Source: Burkholderia pyrrocinia (GTDB lineage: Bacteria; Pseudomonadota; Gammaproteobacteria; Burkholderiales; Burkholderiaceae). From it: DNA of 64,000 nt. Location: NCBI RefSeq assembly GCF_003330765.1, contig NZ_CP024902.1, forward strand, positions 3,100,001 to 3,164,000. Direction: 5' to 3'. The notes beneath the pieces were generated by a model. That model had not been told where the DNA came from. It ran no database searches and was given only the letters and a program-made list of their open reading frames with translations. Of this stretch, positions 1 to 9,862 are shown piece after piece (position 1 is the stretch's first letter; each line of letters opens with the position of its first letter). The translations under genes and the position numbers were made by a program.

Positions 1-1
1 A

Positions 2-109
2 TTGAACTCGCAGGTCGAAGCATGGATCGAAGCGGAAATGCGCCGTATCGATCCCGATTCGTATCGCCAGGCGGGCAATGCCGGCACGCGCGATGCCGCG
101 CGTGTCTGA
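2..109 (+). CDS. plsC: Lysophospholipid acyltransferase, PlsC type (3' end only)
   Basis: Only the last 35 codons are in the window; the frame is open from base 2 to a TGA at 107-109. The visible tail reads NSQVEAWIEAEMRRIDPDSY and resembles the C-terminus of bacterial 1-acyl-sn-glycerol-3-phosphate acyltransferases, which make phosphatidic acid at the inner membrane. The catalytic HX4D motif would lie upstream, outside the window. The next gene starts 46 bp downstream on the same strand, so the two are probably cotranscribed. The family call rests on the tail and on remembered gene order, so it is moderate. Confidence 0.55.
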   Translation: MNSQVEAWIEAEMRRIDPDSYRQAGNAGTRDAARV

Positions 110-155
110 ATCCCCCGGATTGCAGCCGTTGCGAACGACAAAAAGAAGCGAACTG

Positions 156-1043
156 ATGAAACAGCGTCCGCGGCCACGGCCAGCCGTCGTGGCCCTCGAT
201 CATCACCAGATGGACCTGCCGCTCTTCGACGGGCCGGCCGCCGCACCGTCGGCGCCCACTACACCGCCAGCCCCGCCCGAAACGGCGCCCGCCGCACCCC
301 TCGATCCGGGCCCGGCGCCCGACCGCTCGCGCGTGCGCACGTTCGCCCTCGACAGCCGCGTGCTCGAATATCGCCTGAAGCGCTCGGCACGCCGCACGAT
401 CGGTTTCACGATCGATGGCAGCGGGCTGTCGATCACCGCGCCGCGCTGGGTCACGCTCGCCGACATCGAGGCCGCGATCTCCGAGAAGCAACGCTGGATC
501 TTCGCGAAGCTCGCGGAGTGGAAGACCCGCACCGAACAGCGCGCGCTGCCGCAGATCGACTGGCGCGACGGCGCGCAGCTCCCGTATCTCGGCAAGACGG
601 TGACCATCGCGCTCGGCGCGGGCCCCGTCGCGTTCGATGCCGATGCGCTGCGGCTCTCACTGCCGCTGCCCGCGCAAGCCGACATGCAGCAGATCAAGGA
701 TCGCGTGCAGGGCTGGCTGCAGGGCGAGGCCAAGCGGATCTTCGGCGAACGCCTCGCGGTCTACGCGGAAAAGCTCGGCGTCACGTATTCGATGTACGCG
801 CTGTCGTCAGCCGCGACACGCTGGGGCAGCTGCTCGAGCGACGGCAAGATCCGTCTGAACTGGCGGCTGATCCATTTCCCGATGTCGATCGTCGACTACG
901 TGGTCGCGCACGAGCTGTCGCACCTGCGCGAGATGAACCACAGCCCGGCCTTCTGGCAGACCGTCGAGTCGATCTTCCCCGAGTTCCGCGAAGCACGGCA
1001 CACGCTCAAGCATCACCCGCCCGAGCTGCTGCCGTCGCTGTAA
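156..1043 (+). CDS. YgjP-type zinc metallopeptidase domain protein (DUF45/WLM family)
   Basis: A 295-residue protein whose C-terminal half holds the zinc metallopeptidase signature HELSHLREMNHSPAFW (HExxH plus a third His), preceded by ATRWGSCSS, both hallmarks of the YgjP/DUF45 family. The first 75 residues are rich in Pro and Ala and probably disordered. The substrate is unknown for the family; some members are linked to restriction-modification or proteostasis. I chose the ATG at 156 because it follows the plsC stop and has an AAGAAG purine stretch upstream; an in-frame ATG at 78 would overlap plsC. Confidence 0.85.
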   Translation: MKQRPRPRPAVVALDHHQMDLPLFDGPAAAPSAPTTPPAPPETAPAAPLDPGPAPDRSRVRTFALDSRVLEYRLKRSARRTIGFTIDGSGLSITAPRWVTLADIEAAISEKQRWIFAKLAEWKTRTEQRALPQIDWRDGAQLPYLGKTVTIALGAGPVAFDADALRLSLPLPAQADMQQIKDRVQGWLQGEAKRIFGERLAVYAEKLGVTYSMYALSSAATRWGSCSSDGKIRLNWRLIHFPMSIVDYVVAHELSHLREMNHSPAFWQTVESIFPEFREARHTLKHHPPELLPSL

Positions 1044-1069
1044 CGCGCACGGCCATGCCGTAAACGCAG

Positions 1070-1101
1070 ACGGGCGATGCGGGTCACCCCGCACCGCCCG
1101 T
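1070..1101. terminator. Hairpin between convergent genes, likely bidirectional terminator
   Basis: A 14-bp stem with one mismatch (left arm starts ACGGGCG, right arm ends CGCCCGT) closes a 4-base loop in the 107-bp gap between the metallopeptidase gene and the convergent gloA. There is no T-tract, so it may only stall polymerase or protect 3' ends. Confidence 0.4.
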
Positions 1102-1150
1102 CCGTGCCACCGCCGCGCGCATCGCGCGCCGCAGCCCGTTCATCCGGCGC

Positions 1151-1540
1151 TCAGTGCGCCTTCTTCTGGATGAACTCGATCTTGTAGCCGTCCGGATCCT
1201 CGACGAACGCGATCACGGTCGTGCCGTGCTTCATCGGGCCCGCTTCGCGCGTGACCTTGCCGCCTTGCGCCTTGATCTTGTCGCAGGCCGCGTACGCGTC
1301 CTCGACTGCCACCGCCAGATGGCCGAAACCGTTGCCCAGATCGTAGGCCGGCGTGTCCCAGTTATGGGTCAGTTCGATCACGGTGCCCGTGCTTTCGGCT
1401 TCGTAGCCGACGAACGCGAGCGTGAACTTGCCTTCCGGATAATCCTCGCGACGCAGCAGCTTCATGCCGAGCAATTCGGTGTAGAACTTGATCGAGCGGT
1501 CGAGATCGCCGACTCGCAGCATCGTATGCAGCAAACGCAT
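1151..1540 (-). CDS. gloA: Lactoylglutathione lyase (glyoxalase I)
   Basis: The 129-residue product begins [20 protein letters not shown] and contains [15 protein letters not shown] and [10 protein letters not shown], the glyoxalase I fold with its metal ligands (His5, Glu56-like, His and Glu near the C-terminus). It isomerises the hemithioacetal of methylglyoxal and glutathione to S-lactoylglutathione in the cytosol. Length matches the nickel-dependent bacterial class (about 130-135 residues). An AGGAG lies 8 bases upstream of the ATG. It is transcribed alone, convergent with the metallopeptidase gene. Confidence 0.95.
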   Translation of the reverse strand: MRLLHTMLRVGDLDRSIKFYTELLGMKLLRREDYPEGKFTLAFVGYEAESTGTVIELTHNWDTPAYDLGNGFGHLAVAVEDAYAACDKIKAQGGKVTREAGPMKHGTTVIAFVEDPDGYKIEFIQKKAH

Positions 1541-1883
1541 GGGTTGTACTCCTGTGGGGACTTTCCAGAACCGGAAACTCTACCAGAGTCGGGTCGACTT
1601 CGCCGAGGGCGCCCTGGGCGTGGCAGCCGATACGAAGCATGGGTCCGGCATGCCCGAACACGCGCACGCCGGCAGAACCGGTCGCGCCCGACCGGCCCCC
1701 TTCGCGCCTGCCGATCGGGTACCATCCTTCCACTTCGCACCAAAAGCGGGCATCCGGCCCGCCCCCGAACGCGACCACCCTCCCACTCAGCCACACTGCC
1801 GTGCGACACCACCGATTCGAGCGCGCCGAACGCGCCGCCCACCCGACCTCGCTGCCGCCGTGCCGGACCGGCGAGGCCCACCG
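1541..1883. other. Divergent intergenic region gloA / EamA transporter
   Basis: 343 bp without a convincing gene. It must hold the promoters of gloA (minus) and the EamA gene (plus). The only structure I can see is a short interrupted inverted repeat TTTCC-6-GGAAA at 1562-1577 just upstream of the gloA ribosome binding site. No consensus sigma-70 promoter stands out. Confidence 0.5.
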
Positions 1884-2819
1884 ATGACCGCGCTCGCCGC
1901 CGCCCCCGTGCGCCGCGCGCTCGACACGCGCGCCGTCGGCGTGATGCTGCTGCTGTGCGCGATCTGGGGCTTCCAGCAAGTCGCGATCAAGAGCACGAAC
2001 GCCGCCATCGCGCCGATGTTCCAGGCCGGGCTGCGCTCGGTGATCGCTGCGGCGCTGCTGTGGGGCTGGGCCCGCGCGCGCGGCACGCCGCTGTTCCAGG
2101 CGGACGGCACGTTCGGCGCGGGCCTCGCGGCCGGTTCGCTGTTCGCCGGCGAATTCATCTGCGTGTTCTTCGGGCTGACGCTGACCAGCGCGTCGCACAT
2201 GGCGATCTTCCTGTACACGGCGCCCTGCTTCACCGCGCTCGGCCTGCATCTGTTCGCGCCGGGCGAACGGCTGCAGCGCACGCAGTGGGCCGGCGTCGGC
2301 CTCGCGTTCGCCGGCATCGCGCTCGCGTTCGCGGACGGCTTCCTGAAGCCGCGCGCGCCCGGCGCGTCCGCGCTGGCGGGGCTGGCCGGCGACGCGCTCG
2401 GGATTCTCGGCGGCGCGATGTGGGCCGCGACGACCGTCGTCGTGCGCTCGACGGCGCTCGCGCGGGCGAGCGCGAGCAAGACGCTGTTCTACCAGCTCGC
2501 GGTGTCGGCGGTCGTGCTGGTCTCGCTCGCCGCGCTGTTCGGCCAGGTGTCGTTCGCGCACGTGACGCCGGTCGCGGTGGCAAGCCTCGCGTACCAGTCG
2601 GTGATCGTCGCGTTCGTCAGCTATCTGTCGTGGTTCTGGCTGCTGACGCGCTACAGCGCGTCGCGGCTGTCCGTATTCACGTTCCTGTCGCCGCTATTCG
2701 GCGTCGCGTTCGGCGTGCTGCTGCTCGGCGAATCGGTTGGCTGGCGCTTCATGTCCGCGGCCGCGCTCGTGCTGACCGGTATCGCGCTCGTCAACACGCC
2801 GCCGCGCAGGCGGGCGTGA
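1884..2819 (+). CDS. EamA/DMT-superfamily drug/metabolite transporter
   Basis: A 311-residue very hydrophobic protein with about ten predicted membrane helices arranged as two EamA repeats; the first begins near residue 14 (VGVMLLLCAIWGFQQVAIK) and the second near residue 160. This matches inner-membrane exporters of the drug/metabolite transporter superfamily, which move amino acids, nucleosides or drugs; the substrate cannot be read from sequence. The frame is open further upstream, but the ATG at 1884 gives the usual family length and places the first helix at the N-terminus. Transcribed alone, convergent with rsmA. Confidence 0.88.
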   Translation: MTALAAAPVRRALDTRAVGVMLLLCAIWGFQQVAIKSTNAAIAPMFQAGLRSVIAAALLWGWARARGTPLFQADGTFGAGLAAGSLFAGEFICVFFGLTLTSASHMAIFLYTAPCFTALGLHLFAPGERLQRTQWAGVGLAFAGIALAFADGFLKPRAPGASALAGLAGDALGILGGAMWAATTVVVRSTALARASASKTLFYQLAVSAVVLVSLAALFGQVSFAHVTPVAVASLAYQSVIVAFVSYLSWFWLLTRYSASRLSVFTFLSPLFGVAFGVLLLGESVGWRFMSAAALVLTGIALVNTPPRRRA

Positions 2820-2864
2820 CGGCCGCCAACTGCCCGGCATGCGCCACACGTCCGTGCAATTAAA

Positions 2865-2887
2865 AAGGCTGCCCGCGGGGCAGCCTT
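2865..2887 (-). terminator. Intrinsic terminator downstream of rsmA
   Basis: A perfect 10-bp stem (AAGGCTGCCC with its complement, 3-base loop). On the minus strand it is followed by TTTTTAATT, ending the lptD-surA-pdxA-rsmA transcript. It may also work weakly in the opposite direction for the EamA gene. Confidence 0.8.
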
Positions 2888-2921
2888 GTCGGCACATCCG
2901 GTCCGGCTCGCGCCGCGCGCG

Positions 2922-3749
2922 TCATCCGGCCTTGCGCACCGCCGCGAGCGCCTGCGCGACGCCGACGTATTCGGCCACGCTCACGTCCTCCGCACGGCGC
3001 GCGAGATCGAAACCGAGCGCCTCGAAATCGATCGCCTCGCGGTAGTCGCCGAGCGTATTGCGCAGCATCTTGCGGCGCTGCGAGAACGCGGCGGTGACGA
3101 TTTCGCCGAGCAGCACGGGATCCACCTCCGGCAGTTCGTGCGGCTCGTACGGAATCATCCGGACGATCGCCGAATCGACCTTCGGCGGCGGCTGGAACGA
3201 TTCCGGCGGCACGTCGAGCATCTTTTCCATCACGTAGCGGTACTGCAGCATCACCGACAGCCGCGAAAAAGCCTTCGTGCCCGGCTCCGCGACCATCCGT
3301 TCGACGACTTCGTTCTGCAGCATGAAATGCTGGTCGATGACCGCATCGGCGAACGTCATCAGGTGAAACAGCAACGGGCTGGAAATGTTGTACGGCAGGT
3401 TGCCGACGATCCGCAGCGACGGCTTGTCGCCCGGCGCCGCGAGCGAACGGAAGTCGAACGCGAGCGCGTCGCCCGCGTGCAGTTCGAGCAGCGCGCCGAA
3501 GCGCCGTTGCAGGCGCCCGATCAGGTCGCGGTCGAGCTCGACCGCATGCAGCGGCGACTCGGGCGTCGCGAGACGCTCGATCAGCGGCCCGGTCAGCGCG
3601 CCGAGCCCGGGGCCGATCTCGACCATGCGCTGGCCGCGCGCGGGCCCGATCGTCGAGACGATCGAGTCGATCACGCCGTGATCGACGAGGAAGTTCTGCC
3701 CGAAGCGCTTGCGCGCGAAGTGGCCTTGATGCTGTCTGCTGTTCGACAT
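2922..3749 (-). CDS. rsmA: 16S rRNA (adenine1518-N6/adenine1519-N6)-dimethyltransferase
   Basis: A 275-residue SAM-dependent methyltransferase that dimethylates two adjacent adenines near the 3' end of 16S rRNA during small-subunit maturation. Visible motifs are [10 protein letters not shown] near the N-terminus, the SAM-binding [11 protein letters not shown] and the catalytic [11 protein letters not shown]. The chosen ATG at 3749 (protein [10 protein letters not shown]) matches the family length (E. coli KsgA, 273); the frame stays open upstream into pdxA. Last gene of the lptD-surA-pdxA-rsmA operon; the apaG-apaH genes that follow in E. coli are absent here. Confidence 0.96.
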   Translation of the reverse strand: MSNSRQHQGHFARKRFGQNFLVDHGVIDSIVSTIGPARGQRMVEIGPGLGALTGPLIERLATPESPLHAVELDRDLIGRLQRRFGALLELHAGDALAFDFRSLAAPGDKPSLRIVGNLPYNISSPLLFHLMTFADAVIDQHFMLQNEVVERMVAEPGTKAFSRLSVMLQYRYVMEKMLDVPPESFQPPPKVDSAIVRMIPYEPHELPEVDPVLLGEIVTAAFSQRRKMLRNTLGDYREAIDFEALGFDLARRAEDVSVAEYVGVAQALAAVRKAG

Positions 3750-3798
3750 CGACTCAGTAAAACGAAAAATACGACGAATGGGGTCAGGTCGGGACGCG

Positions 3799-4788
3799 TC
3801 AGGCCGCGCGGCGATGGCGCGCCATCGTGACGGCCGTGTCGAGCGCGGCAACCATGCTGCCCGGATCCGCGCGGCCCGTGCCGGCCAGATCGAGCGCGGT
3901 GCCGTGATCAACCGACGTACGGATGATCGGCAGCCCGAGCGTCACGTTGATGCCCTCGCCGAACGTCGCATACTTCAGCACGGGCAGCCCCTGGTCATGG
4001 AACATCGCGAGCACGCAATCGGCGTCGGCCAGATGGCGCGGCTGGAACAGCGTGTCGGCCGGATACGGGCCGCGTGCATCGATGCCCTGCGCGTTCGCGC
4101 GTGCCAGCGCCGGCGAGATCACGTCGATCTCCTCGCGACCGAGATAACCGTTCTCGCCCGCGTGCGGGTTGAGCCCCGTCACGAGGATGCGCGGCGCGGC
4201 GAGACCGAAGTCGCGCCGCAGGTCGCGATCGATGATCGCGAGCGTCTCGACGAGCCCGTCGATCGTCAGCGCGGCCGACACGTCCTTCAGCGGCAGGTGC
4301 GTGGTCGCGAGCGCGACGCGCAGCGGCTTGTCGCCGGTGCCCGCCAGCATCATCACGACACGCGGCGTATGCGTGCGCTCCGCCAGGTATTCGGTATGGC
4401 CGGTGAACGGAACGCCCGCATCGTTGATCGTGCTCTTCTGCAGCGGGGCGGTAACAATCGCGTCGTACCGGCCTGCCAGCGCGCCGTCGATCGCCGCGTC
4501 GAGCAACCCGAGCACGTACCGGCCGTTCGCCGCGTCCAGCCTGCCCGCCTGCGCGGGCGCGGCGAGCGCGCGATGCGCGACCGACACCTGCCCGCCGCCG
4601 GCAAGCATTGCCCGGTCGACGCCGACGGCTGCCGCACGCGCATCGAGCAGCGCCGCATCGCCGAGCACGGTGAAATGCGCGTCGGGCCAGCGCTGCGCAG
4701 CGTCACGCAGCGCCTGCACGGTCAGCTCCGGGCCGACCCCCGCGGGTTCGCCGGTCGTGATCGCGATCTGCAGCGCGGGCGTCGTCAT
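3799..4788 (-). CDS. pdxA: 4-hydroxythreonine-4-phosphate dehydrogenase
   Basis: A 329-residue enzyme of the DXP-dependent pyridoxal 5'-phosphate pathway that oxidises 4-phosphohydroxy-L-threonine with NAD. Characteristic stretches include [12 protein letters not shown] at the N-terminus, [13 protein letters not shown] with GHTEYLAE in the middle, and the metal-binding [12 protein letters not shown] and [14 protein letters not shown] near the C-terminus. It starts 11 bp after the surA stop and ends 49 bp before rsmA, consistent with one operon, an arrangement also known in E. coli. Confidence 0.96.
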   Translation of the reverse strand: MTTPALQIAITTGEPAGVGPELTVQALRDAAQRWPDAHFTVLGDAALLDARAAAVGVDRAMLAGGGQVSVAHRALAAPAQAGRLDAANGRYVLGLLDAAIDGALAGRYDAIVTAPLQKSTINDAGVPFTGHTEYLAERTHTPRVVMMLAGTGDKPLRVALATTHLPLKDVSAALTIDGLVETLAIIDRDLRRDFGLAAPRILVTGLNPHAGENGYLGREEIDVISPALARANAQGIDARGPYPADTLFQPRHLADADCVLAMFHDQGLPVLKYATFGEGINVTLGLPIIRTSVDHGTALDLAGTGRADPGSMVAALDTAVTMARHRRAA

Positions 4789-4799
4789 CGAAAGCTCGC

Positions 4800-6158
4800 T
4801 CAGTTCGCCGGGCTGACGCCGCCGATCTTGTACTGCACGTACGACGAATCGCGCAGCTCGCGCAGCCAGTCGGCATACGCCTGCTCGGCCTTGCGCTGGC
4901 CGATCGCCTGGCGCGCGATGTCCATCTGCTGCTGCACCGAGCCTTCCGCATCGCGGCGGTTCAGCACCTGGATCAGGTGGTAGCCGTATTCGGTACGAAT
5001 CGGCTGGCTGATCTGGCCGTCCTGCAGGTTGTTCATCGCACGCTCGAATTCCGGCACGGTCTCGCCCGGGCTGATCCAGCCGAGATCGCCGCCCTGCGAT
5101 GCCGAACCGTCCTGCGAGTAGGTGCGCGCGAACTTCGCGAAATCGCCGCCTGCCTCGACCTGGTTACGGATGTCGACCAGTTGCTGGCGCGCCTGGCCTT
5201 CCGACTTGCCTTCGCCCACGCGCAGCAGGATGTGGCGTACGTGCGTCTGGACGATCTTCGGCGCCGCGGCGGCGGCGCCCTGGCTCTGGCGGCGGTCGAC
5301 GAGACGCACGATCTCGAAGCCGTCCGGCACGCGGATCAGCGTCGGGTTGACCTGGCCCGGGCGCAGCTTCGATGCGGCATCGACGACCTCGGCCGGCAGC
5401 GCGCTCGGCGCCTTGAAGCCGAGGTCGCCGCCCTTCTTCGCGTCGTTCGCTTCCGAATTGTTCTTCGCGAGCCGCTCGAAATCAGAGCCCGACTTCGCCT
5501 GCTGCAGCAGCGCCTCGGCCTTCTTCTGCGCGACTTCGATGTCGGCCTGCGGCGCGTTGGTCGGCGCCTTGATGAAGATGTGCTGGAAGCGCAGGTCCTG
5601 CTGCTGCGACGCATTCGGCCCGCGCTGGCTCGCGATGTAGTTCGCGACCTCGGCGTCCGACACGGTGATCTTGCCGTCGACCTCGCGCTCGCGCAGCTTC
5701 GACAGCATCAGCTCGGTGCGCGCGTCGCTCGTGAAGATGCTCCAGGGCACGCCTTGCGCCTCGAGACGCGCGCGGTACTGTTCGAGCGTCATCCCGTTCG
5801 CTTGCGCGAGACGCTGCAGCGTGGACTGCACGGTCGCATCGTCGACGCGGATCCCGTCGTCCTTGGCCTTCTGCACCTGGATACGCTCGAGCACCATCTG
5901 GTTCAGCACCTGCGCGCGCAACTGGTCGTCCGGCGGCACGGGCGCGTTCTGCTGCTGCAGCCGGCGCGCGATCAGGCCGGCACGCTGGTCGAGTTCGCGG
6001 CCCGTAATCACGTCGTTGTTGACGACCGCGACGACTTCGTCGGCGAGCTGCGCACCGTGCGAACCGAGCGCCTGCGCCGCGGCCGGCGCGGCGGCGAGCA
6101 GCGCGGCGGACGCGGCGAGGCTGGACACGACTGCCGCGAAACGAAGGGTTTTCTTCAT
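4800..6158 (-). CDS. surA: Periplasmic chaperone and peptidyl-prolyl isomerase SurA
   Basis: A 452-residue secreted protein (signal peptide [11 protein letters not shown]... ending near AAPAAAQA). An N-terminal SurA chaperone domain ([18 protein letters not shown]) is followed by two parvulin domains, starting around [12 protein letters not shown] and [11 protein letters not shown]. SurA escorts unfolded outer-membrane beta-barrels, including LptD, across the periplasm, so placement directly after lptD is functionally coherent. The GTG two codons upstream (6164), with GGAG five bases away, is an alternative start; I prefer the ATG giving a canonical signal peptide. Confidence 0.95.
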   Translation of the reverse strand: MKKTLRFAAVVSSLAASAALLAAAPAAAQALGSHGAQLADEVVAVVNNDVITGRELDQRAGLIARRLQQQNAPVPPDDQLRAQVLNQMVLERIQVQKAKDDGIRVDDATVQSTLQRLAQANGMTLEQYRARLEAQGVPWSIFTSDARTELMLSKLREREVDGKITVSDAEVANYIASQRGPNASQQQDLRFQHIFIKAPTNAPQADIEVAQKKAEALLQQAKSGSDFERLAKNNSEANDAKKGGDLGFKAPSALPAEVVDAASKLRPGQVNPTLIRVPDGFEIVRLVDRRQSQGAAAAAPKIVQTHVRHILLRVGEGKSEGQARQQLVDIRNQVEAGGDFAKFARTYSQDGSASQGGDLGWISPGETVPEFERAMNNLQDGQISQPIRTEYGYHLIQVLNRRDAEGSVQQQMDIARQAIGQRKAEQAYADWLRELRDSSYVQYKIGGVSPAN

Positions 6159-6209
6159 TGCCACTGGAACTCCATTGAAATCGTGCTGACCGGTGCAGAC
6201 AAGCCGGCG

Positions 6210-8570
6210 TTACTCGTAGTTGCTGAAGCGGGACATCGGCGGCGGCGGCGGCGGCAGCGGCGTGTAGCCCGGCACCCCGGCGCGGAATGCGGACACCAGG
6301 CCGTTGTCGACGGTCGACAAGCCCTTGAGCGTCAGCTGCATCATGAATCGCGTCGACGAGTTCTGCTGCCCCGACGAATTCACGCCGTTCGCAAACCGCT
6401 GGACACCGACCCCGAGCGCCCAGCAATCCGCGTCGTATTGTAAGCCGAGCAGACCATCGACCACGCGATCGGCGGAGAGGTCGTAGTTGAAGCGCCCGAT
6501 CGCATACAGGCGGCGCGTGAGCGGCCATTGCGCGGACACCAGGAACTGGTTGATCGGCTGGCCGTCGAGCGTGGTGTTCGCACGCGTATAGCGGTAGCCG
6601 ACGTTGACCACGCGACGCTCGCCCGGGCTGTAACCGAAACCGATGCTCGACTTCACGAGCTGGTTGTTGTTCTGGTTGTACTGGAACGCCGTCTCCGACA
6701 TGAAGCCCGAGCCGAGCTTCAGCGCGGCGCCGACGATCAGGTCCGAGTGGCGCGCCTGCGCCGCGGTCTGGCCGGAATTCAGCGTGACGCGCTGATCGGC
6801 GAAGTAGTACTGCTGCGCGATCACGAAGCGCGCACGCTCGTCGCCGGTGCGCGGATCGATGAAGCGCGACGTGAGGCCGGCCGTGATCCGGTTCGCATCG
6901 GCGATCCGGTCGTTGCCGACGAACGTGTTCGGCTGATAGATCTCCGCGAGGCCGAAGTCCGATTCCGCGGTGTCGAACAGCGGCGCGTTCGACTGGTCGC
7001 GATACGGCGTGTACACGTAGTACAGGCGCGGCTCGAGGGTCTGGATGAAGTCCTGGCCGAACAGGCGCACCGAGCGGTCGAAGATCAGGCCCGTATCGAA
7101 GCTCACGGTCGGGATCGACTCGGTGAAGCGCTTCGGGCTGTTGGGCGTGCTCGACGACAGGTAGTTCAGGTCGTACGACGCGAAGTGGTACTGGACCTTC
7201 GGCACGACGAAGTAGCCCGGGCCGTACACGCCGTACGCGATGTACGGGTTGAAGACGATCCGGTCGCCTTCGGTCGCATCGGCCGTCGTGATGCGGAACC
7301 GCGAATAGTCGGCTTCCGCGCCGTAGTCGAAGCCGCCGACGTTGTACTTCGTGTACTTCACGTTCAACTGCGGCTCGCGGCTGTACGGCGCGATCGACGG
7401 CGGCAGCGTCTGCCAGTGCTGGTAGCGCGCGAGCACCGACCACGGGCCGTTGTTGTACGTGACACCGGCTTCCTGCTGGTACAGCGTCTGCGTCCCGTTG
7501 ATGAACTGGTTCATCGAACCAAGATCTTCGGGATACGTGTTGTCCGAGACCTTGTTGAAGTAGACGTAGCCGCCGAAGCCGCCGCCGAAGTTCTGCTGGT
7601 GCTGCCAGTAGATCGCGTAGCGGTTGCGGTGCGCGAGCCGGTCATCCGGCAGGTAATTGGCCGTAAACGTGCCCGAATACGACGGCGACAGATAGCGGAA
7701 CGTCGCCTCGGCCATCACGCCGCGCCGCGAGATGATGCGCGGCGTGAGCGTCAGGTCGCGGTTCGGCGCGATGTTGAAGTAGTACGGCAGCGTCAGCTCG
7801 AACCCGTTGTTCGAGTTCATCGAGAACGTCGGCGGCAGCAGGCCGCTGCGCCGCTCGCCCGACAGCGGGAACGTCATCCACGGGCTCGCGAAGATCGGCA
7901 CGCCCTGGAAGAACAGCACGCCGTTGCGCGCGGTGCCTTCGTCGGCGCCCGTATCGAAGTCGAAGCGGCTGCCCTTGATATACCACGCGGGGTTCGTCGA
8001 GCACTGGCACGCCGTGTAGGTGCCGTTGACGAACACCGAGCGCTCGTTGTCGAGCATGTCGACGCGCTCCGCGCTGCCCGACCCGCCCGTCACGTTGAAG
8101 TGGTACTTCGGCGCCGTCATGAAGCCCTGGTTCGCCTCGATCTTCAGGTGCGCCTCGGGGCCCGCGAACGACGTGCCCCCATTGAGCACCCTGACCTGGC
8201 CGTACGCATCGGCCATGTCGGTATCCTGATCGTAGTGGATCGCGTCGGCCTTCACGACGGCGTCGCCGCGCCGCAGCTCGGCCGAACCCTTCGCGGCAAG
8301 ATCCTGGTCGGCCGTGCCGCTCGTGTGGTCGGCGATCACGAAGGCGGACGGTTTCGCGCCGTCCTTCAGCGGATGATCCTCGAGCTGGGGCGCGAGACGC
8401 AGATCCCACGGCGTGTCGAGCGGCTGCGGCTGCGCGGCCGCGCCCGACAGCTGCGCGTACGACACGGCCGGCACGAGGCCGGGCACGGCCAGGAGCGCGA
8501 GCGCGAGCCGCCGTTTGCGCGGCGCCCCGTCACCGGGGAAAACATTCGGGAATAGCGGTTTGGGCGGCAT
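6210..8570 (-). CDS. lptD: LPS-assembly outer-membrane protein LptD
   Basis: A 786-residue beta-barrel that, with lipoprotein LptE, inserts lipopolysaccharide into the outer leaflet. After a signal peptide ending near VSYAQ, the OstA/LptA-like beta-jellyroll spans roughly residues 75-230 ([22 protein letters not shown]). It carries the paired-cysteine segment [15 protein letters not shown], followed by the barrel with [15 protein letters not shown] second Cys near the C-terminus ([11 protein letters not shown]) would be the partner for the interdomain disulfide. The tail has a polyproline run near [13 protein letters not shown]. First gene of the surA-pdxA-rsmA operon, divergent from amgK. 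Confidence 0.97.
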   Translation of the reverse strand: MPPKPLFPNVFPGDGAPRKRRLALALLAVPGLVPAVSYAQLSGAAAQPQPLDTPWDLRLAPQLEDHPLKDGAKPSAFVIADHTSGTADQDLAAKGSAELRRGDAVVKADAIHYDQDTDMADAYGQVRVLNGGTSFAGPEAHLKIEANQGFMTAPKYHFNVTGGSGSAERVDMLDNERSVFVNGTYTACQCSTNPAWYIKGSRFDFDTGADEGTARNGVLFFQGVPIFASPWMTFPLSGERRSGLLPPTFSMNSNNGFELTLPYYFNIAPNRDLTLTPRIISRRGVMAEATFRYLSPSYSGTFTANYLPDDRLAHRNRYAIYWQHQQNFGGGFGGYVYFNKVSDNTYPEDLGSMNQFINGTQTLYQQEAGVTYNNGPWSVLARYQHWQTLPPSIAPYSREPQLNVKYTKYNVGGFDYGAEADYSRFRITTADATEGDRIVFNPYIAYGVYGPGYFVVPKVQYHFASYDLNYLSSSTPNSPKRFTESIPTVSFDTGLIFDRSVRLFGQDFIQTLEPRLYYVYTPYRDQSNAPLFDTAESDFGLAEIYQPNTFVGNDRIADANRITAGLTSRFIDPRTGDERARFVIAQQYYFADQRVTLNSGQTAAQARHSDLIVGAALKLGSGFMSETAFQYNQNNNQLVKSSIGFGYSPGERRVVNVGYRYTRANTTLDGQPINQFLVSAQWPLTRRLYAIGRFNYDLSADRVVDGLLGLQYDADCWALGVGVQRFANGVNSSGQQNSSTRFMMQLTLKGLSTVDNGLVSAFRAGVPGYTPLPPPPPPMSRFSNYE

Positions 8571-8743
8571 CTATCGTTTGGCGAATCGCCCCTTGTCAAC
8601 CGCGCCTTCACGCACGGCGGGCCGCGCCGTCGAACCGCGACTGCGGCTGAGCGCAAACCGGGGAGGCGATCGGGCGACGGCGCGACAGGCAGCGGGCCTG
8701 CACGGCGGAAGCTGACGCGGGGCGCGTCAAAAAAGTCGTGGGG

Positions 8744-8749
8744 TATTAT
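8744..8749 (+). promoter_or_regulatory. Possible -10 element for amgK-murU
   Basis: TATTAT at this site lies 33 bases before the amgK start in the 211-bp lptD/amgK divergent region. No good -35 hexamer is visible at 16-18 bp, so this is only a weak candidate. Confidence 0.25.
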
Positions 8750-8781
8750 ATGGCAAGACGTTCTCCCCTCCCCCGAGTTTC

Positions 8782-9831
8782 ATGACGCCCCCATCCGCCG
8801 CACCCCAGCCCGACGCCCGCCTCGAAGCGCTCACCGCGTGGCTGCACCCGCTCGCCGAGCGCTACGCCCTCGACCTGTCGACCCTCGCGCCCGCGTCGTC
8901 GGACGCCAGTTTCCGCCGCTATTTCCGTGTCGCGTCGGCCACGAGCCCCGGCGGCGCGCTGATCGCCGTCGACGCGCCGCCGCCCGAGAAGTGCCGCGAA
9001 TTCGTCCAGGTCGCGCAGCTGCTCGCCGCAGCCGGCGACCACGTGCCGGACGTGCTGGCCCACGATTTCGACGCGGGCTTCATGCTCGTGACGGACCTCG
9101 GCCGCACGTCGTACATCTCGGTGCTCGATCCGGCCGACCCGGCCGCCGCGCGGCCGCTGATGCGCGACGCGCTCGATGCGCTGATCCGCTTCCAGCTCAC
9201 GTCGAAGCCCGACGTGCTGCCGCCGTTCGACGAGGCGTTCCTGCGCCGCGAAATGGAGTTGCTGCCCGAATGGTACGTCGGCCGCCACCTCGGCAAGCCC
9301 GTCACCGACGCGATGCGCGGCACGCTCGACCGCACTTTCGCGCTGCTGGTCGCCAGCGCGCACGCGCAGCCGCAGGGTTTCATGCTGCGCGACTTCATGC
9401 CGCGCAACCTGATGGTCTGCGAGCCGAACCCGGGGGTGCTCGATTTCCAGGACGCCGTCTACGGGCCGCTGACGTACGACGTCGTTTCGCTGCTGCGCGA
9501 CGCATTCATCAGCTGGGACGAGGAGTTCGAGCTCGACTGCTTCGCGTACTACTGGGAAAAGGCGAAAAAGGCCGGCCTGCCGGTCGACGCCGATTTCGGC
9601 GAGTTCTACCGCCAGCTCGAATGGATGGGGCTGCAGCGCCACATCAAGATCCTCGGCCTGTTCGCGCGCATCAATTACCGCGACGGCAAGCCCCACTACC
9701 TGAACGACCTGCCGCGCTTCCTCGCGTATGCGCGCAAGGTCGCGCTGCGCTACCGCCCACTCGGGCCGTTCGCGAAGCTGCTCGACGAACTCGAGGGCAA
9801 CGCGGCGGACGACGTGGGCTATACGTTCTGA
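8782..9831 (+). CDS. amgK: N-acetylmuramate/N-acetylglucosamine kinase AmgK
   Basis: A 349-residue aminoglycoside-phosphotransferase-fold kinase. Motifs: LVTDLGRTSYISVL (lobe junction), the catalytic loop MLRDFMPRNLMV (Asp...Asn) and the metal-binding LDFQDAVYGPLTYDV. In Pseudomonas and relatives AmgK phosphorylates MurNAc at the anomeric position in the cell-wall recycling pathway that bypasses de novo UDP-MurNAc synthesis and underlies intrinsic fosfomycin tolerance. It is followed 31 bp later by murU, which uses its product, and is divergent from lptD, an arrangement remembered from Pseudomonas. Confidence 0.9.
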   Translation: MTPPSAAPQPDARLEALTAWLHPLAERYALDLSTLAPASSDASFRRYFRVASATSPGGALIAVDAPPPEKCREFVQVAQLLAAAGDHVPDVLAHDFDAGFMLVTDLGRTSYISVLDPADPAAARPLMRDALDALIRFQLTSKPDVLPPFDEAFLRREMELLPEWYVGRHLGKPVTDAMRGTLDRTFALLVASAHAQPQGFMLRDFMPRNLMVCEPNPGVLDFQDAVYGPLTYDVVSLLRDAFISWDEEFELDCFAYYWEKAKKAGLPVDADFGEFYRQLEWMGLQRHIKILGLFARINYRDGKPHYLNDLPRFLAYARKVALRYRPLGPFAKLLDELEGNAADDVGYTF

Positions 9832-9862
9832 CCGTCCCGACCGTCCTGATACCCAGCCGAAC

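Noticed and set aside
1362..2561. Long open frames antisense to gloA and the EamA gene, and similar antisense frames throughout the window
   Set aside because: They are Arg/Ala/Pro-rich, lack motifs and ribosome binding sites, and mirror the high third-position GC of real genes on the other strand.
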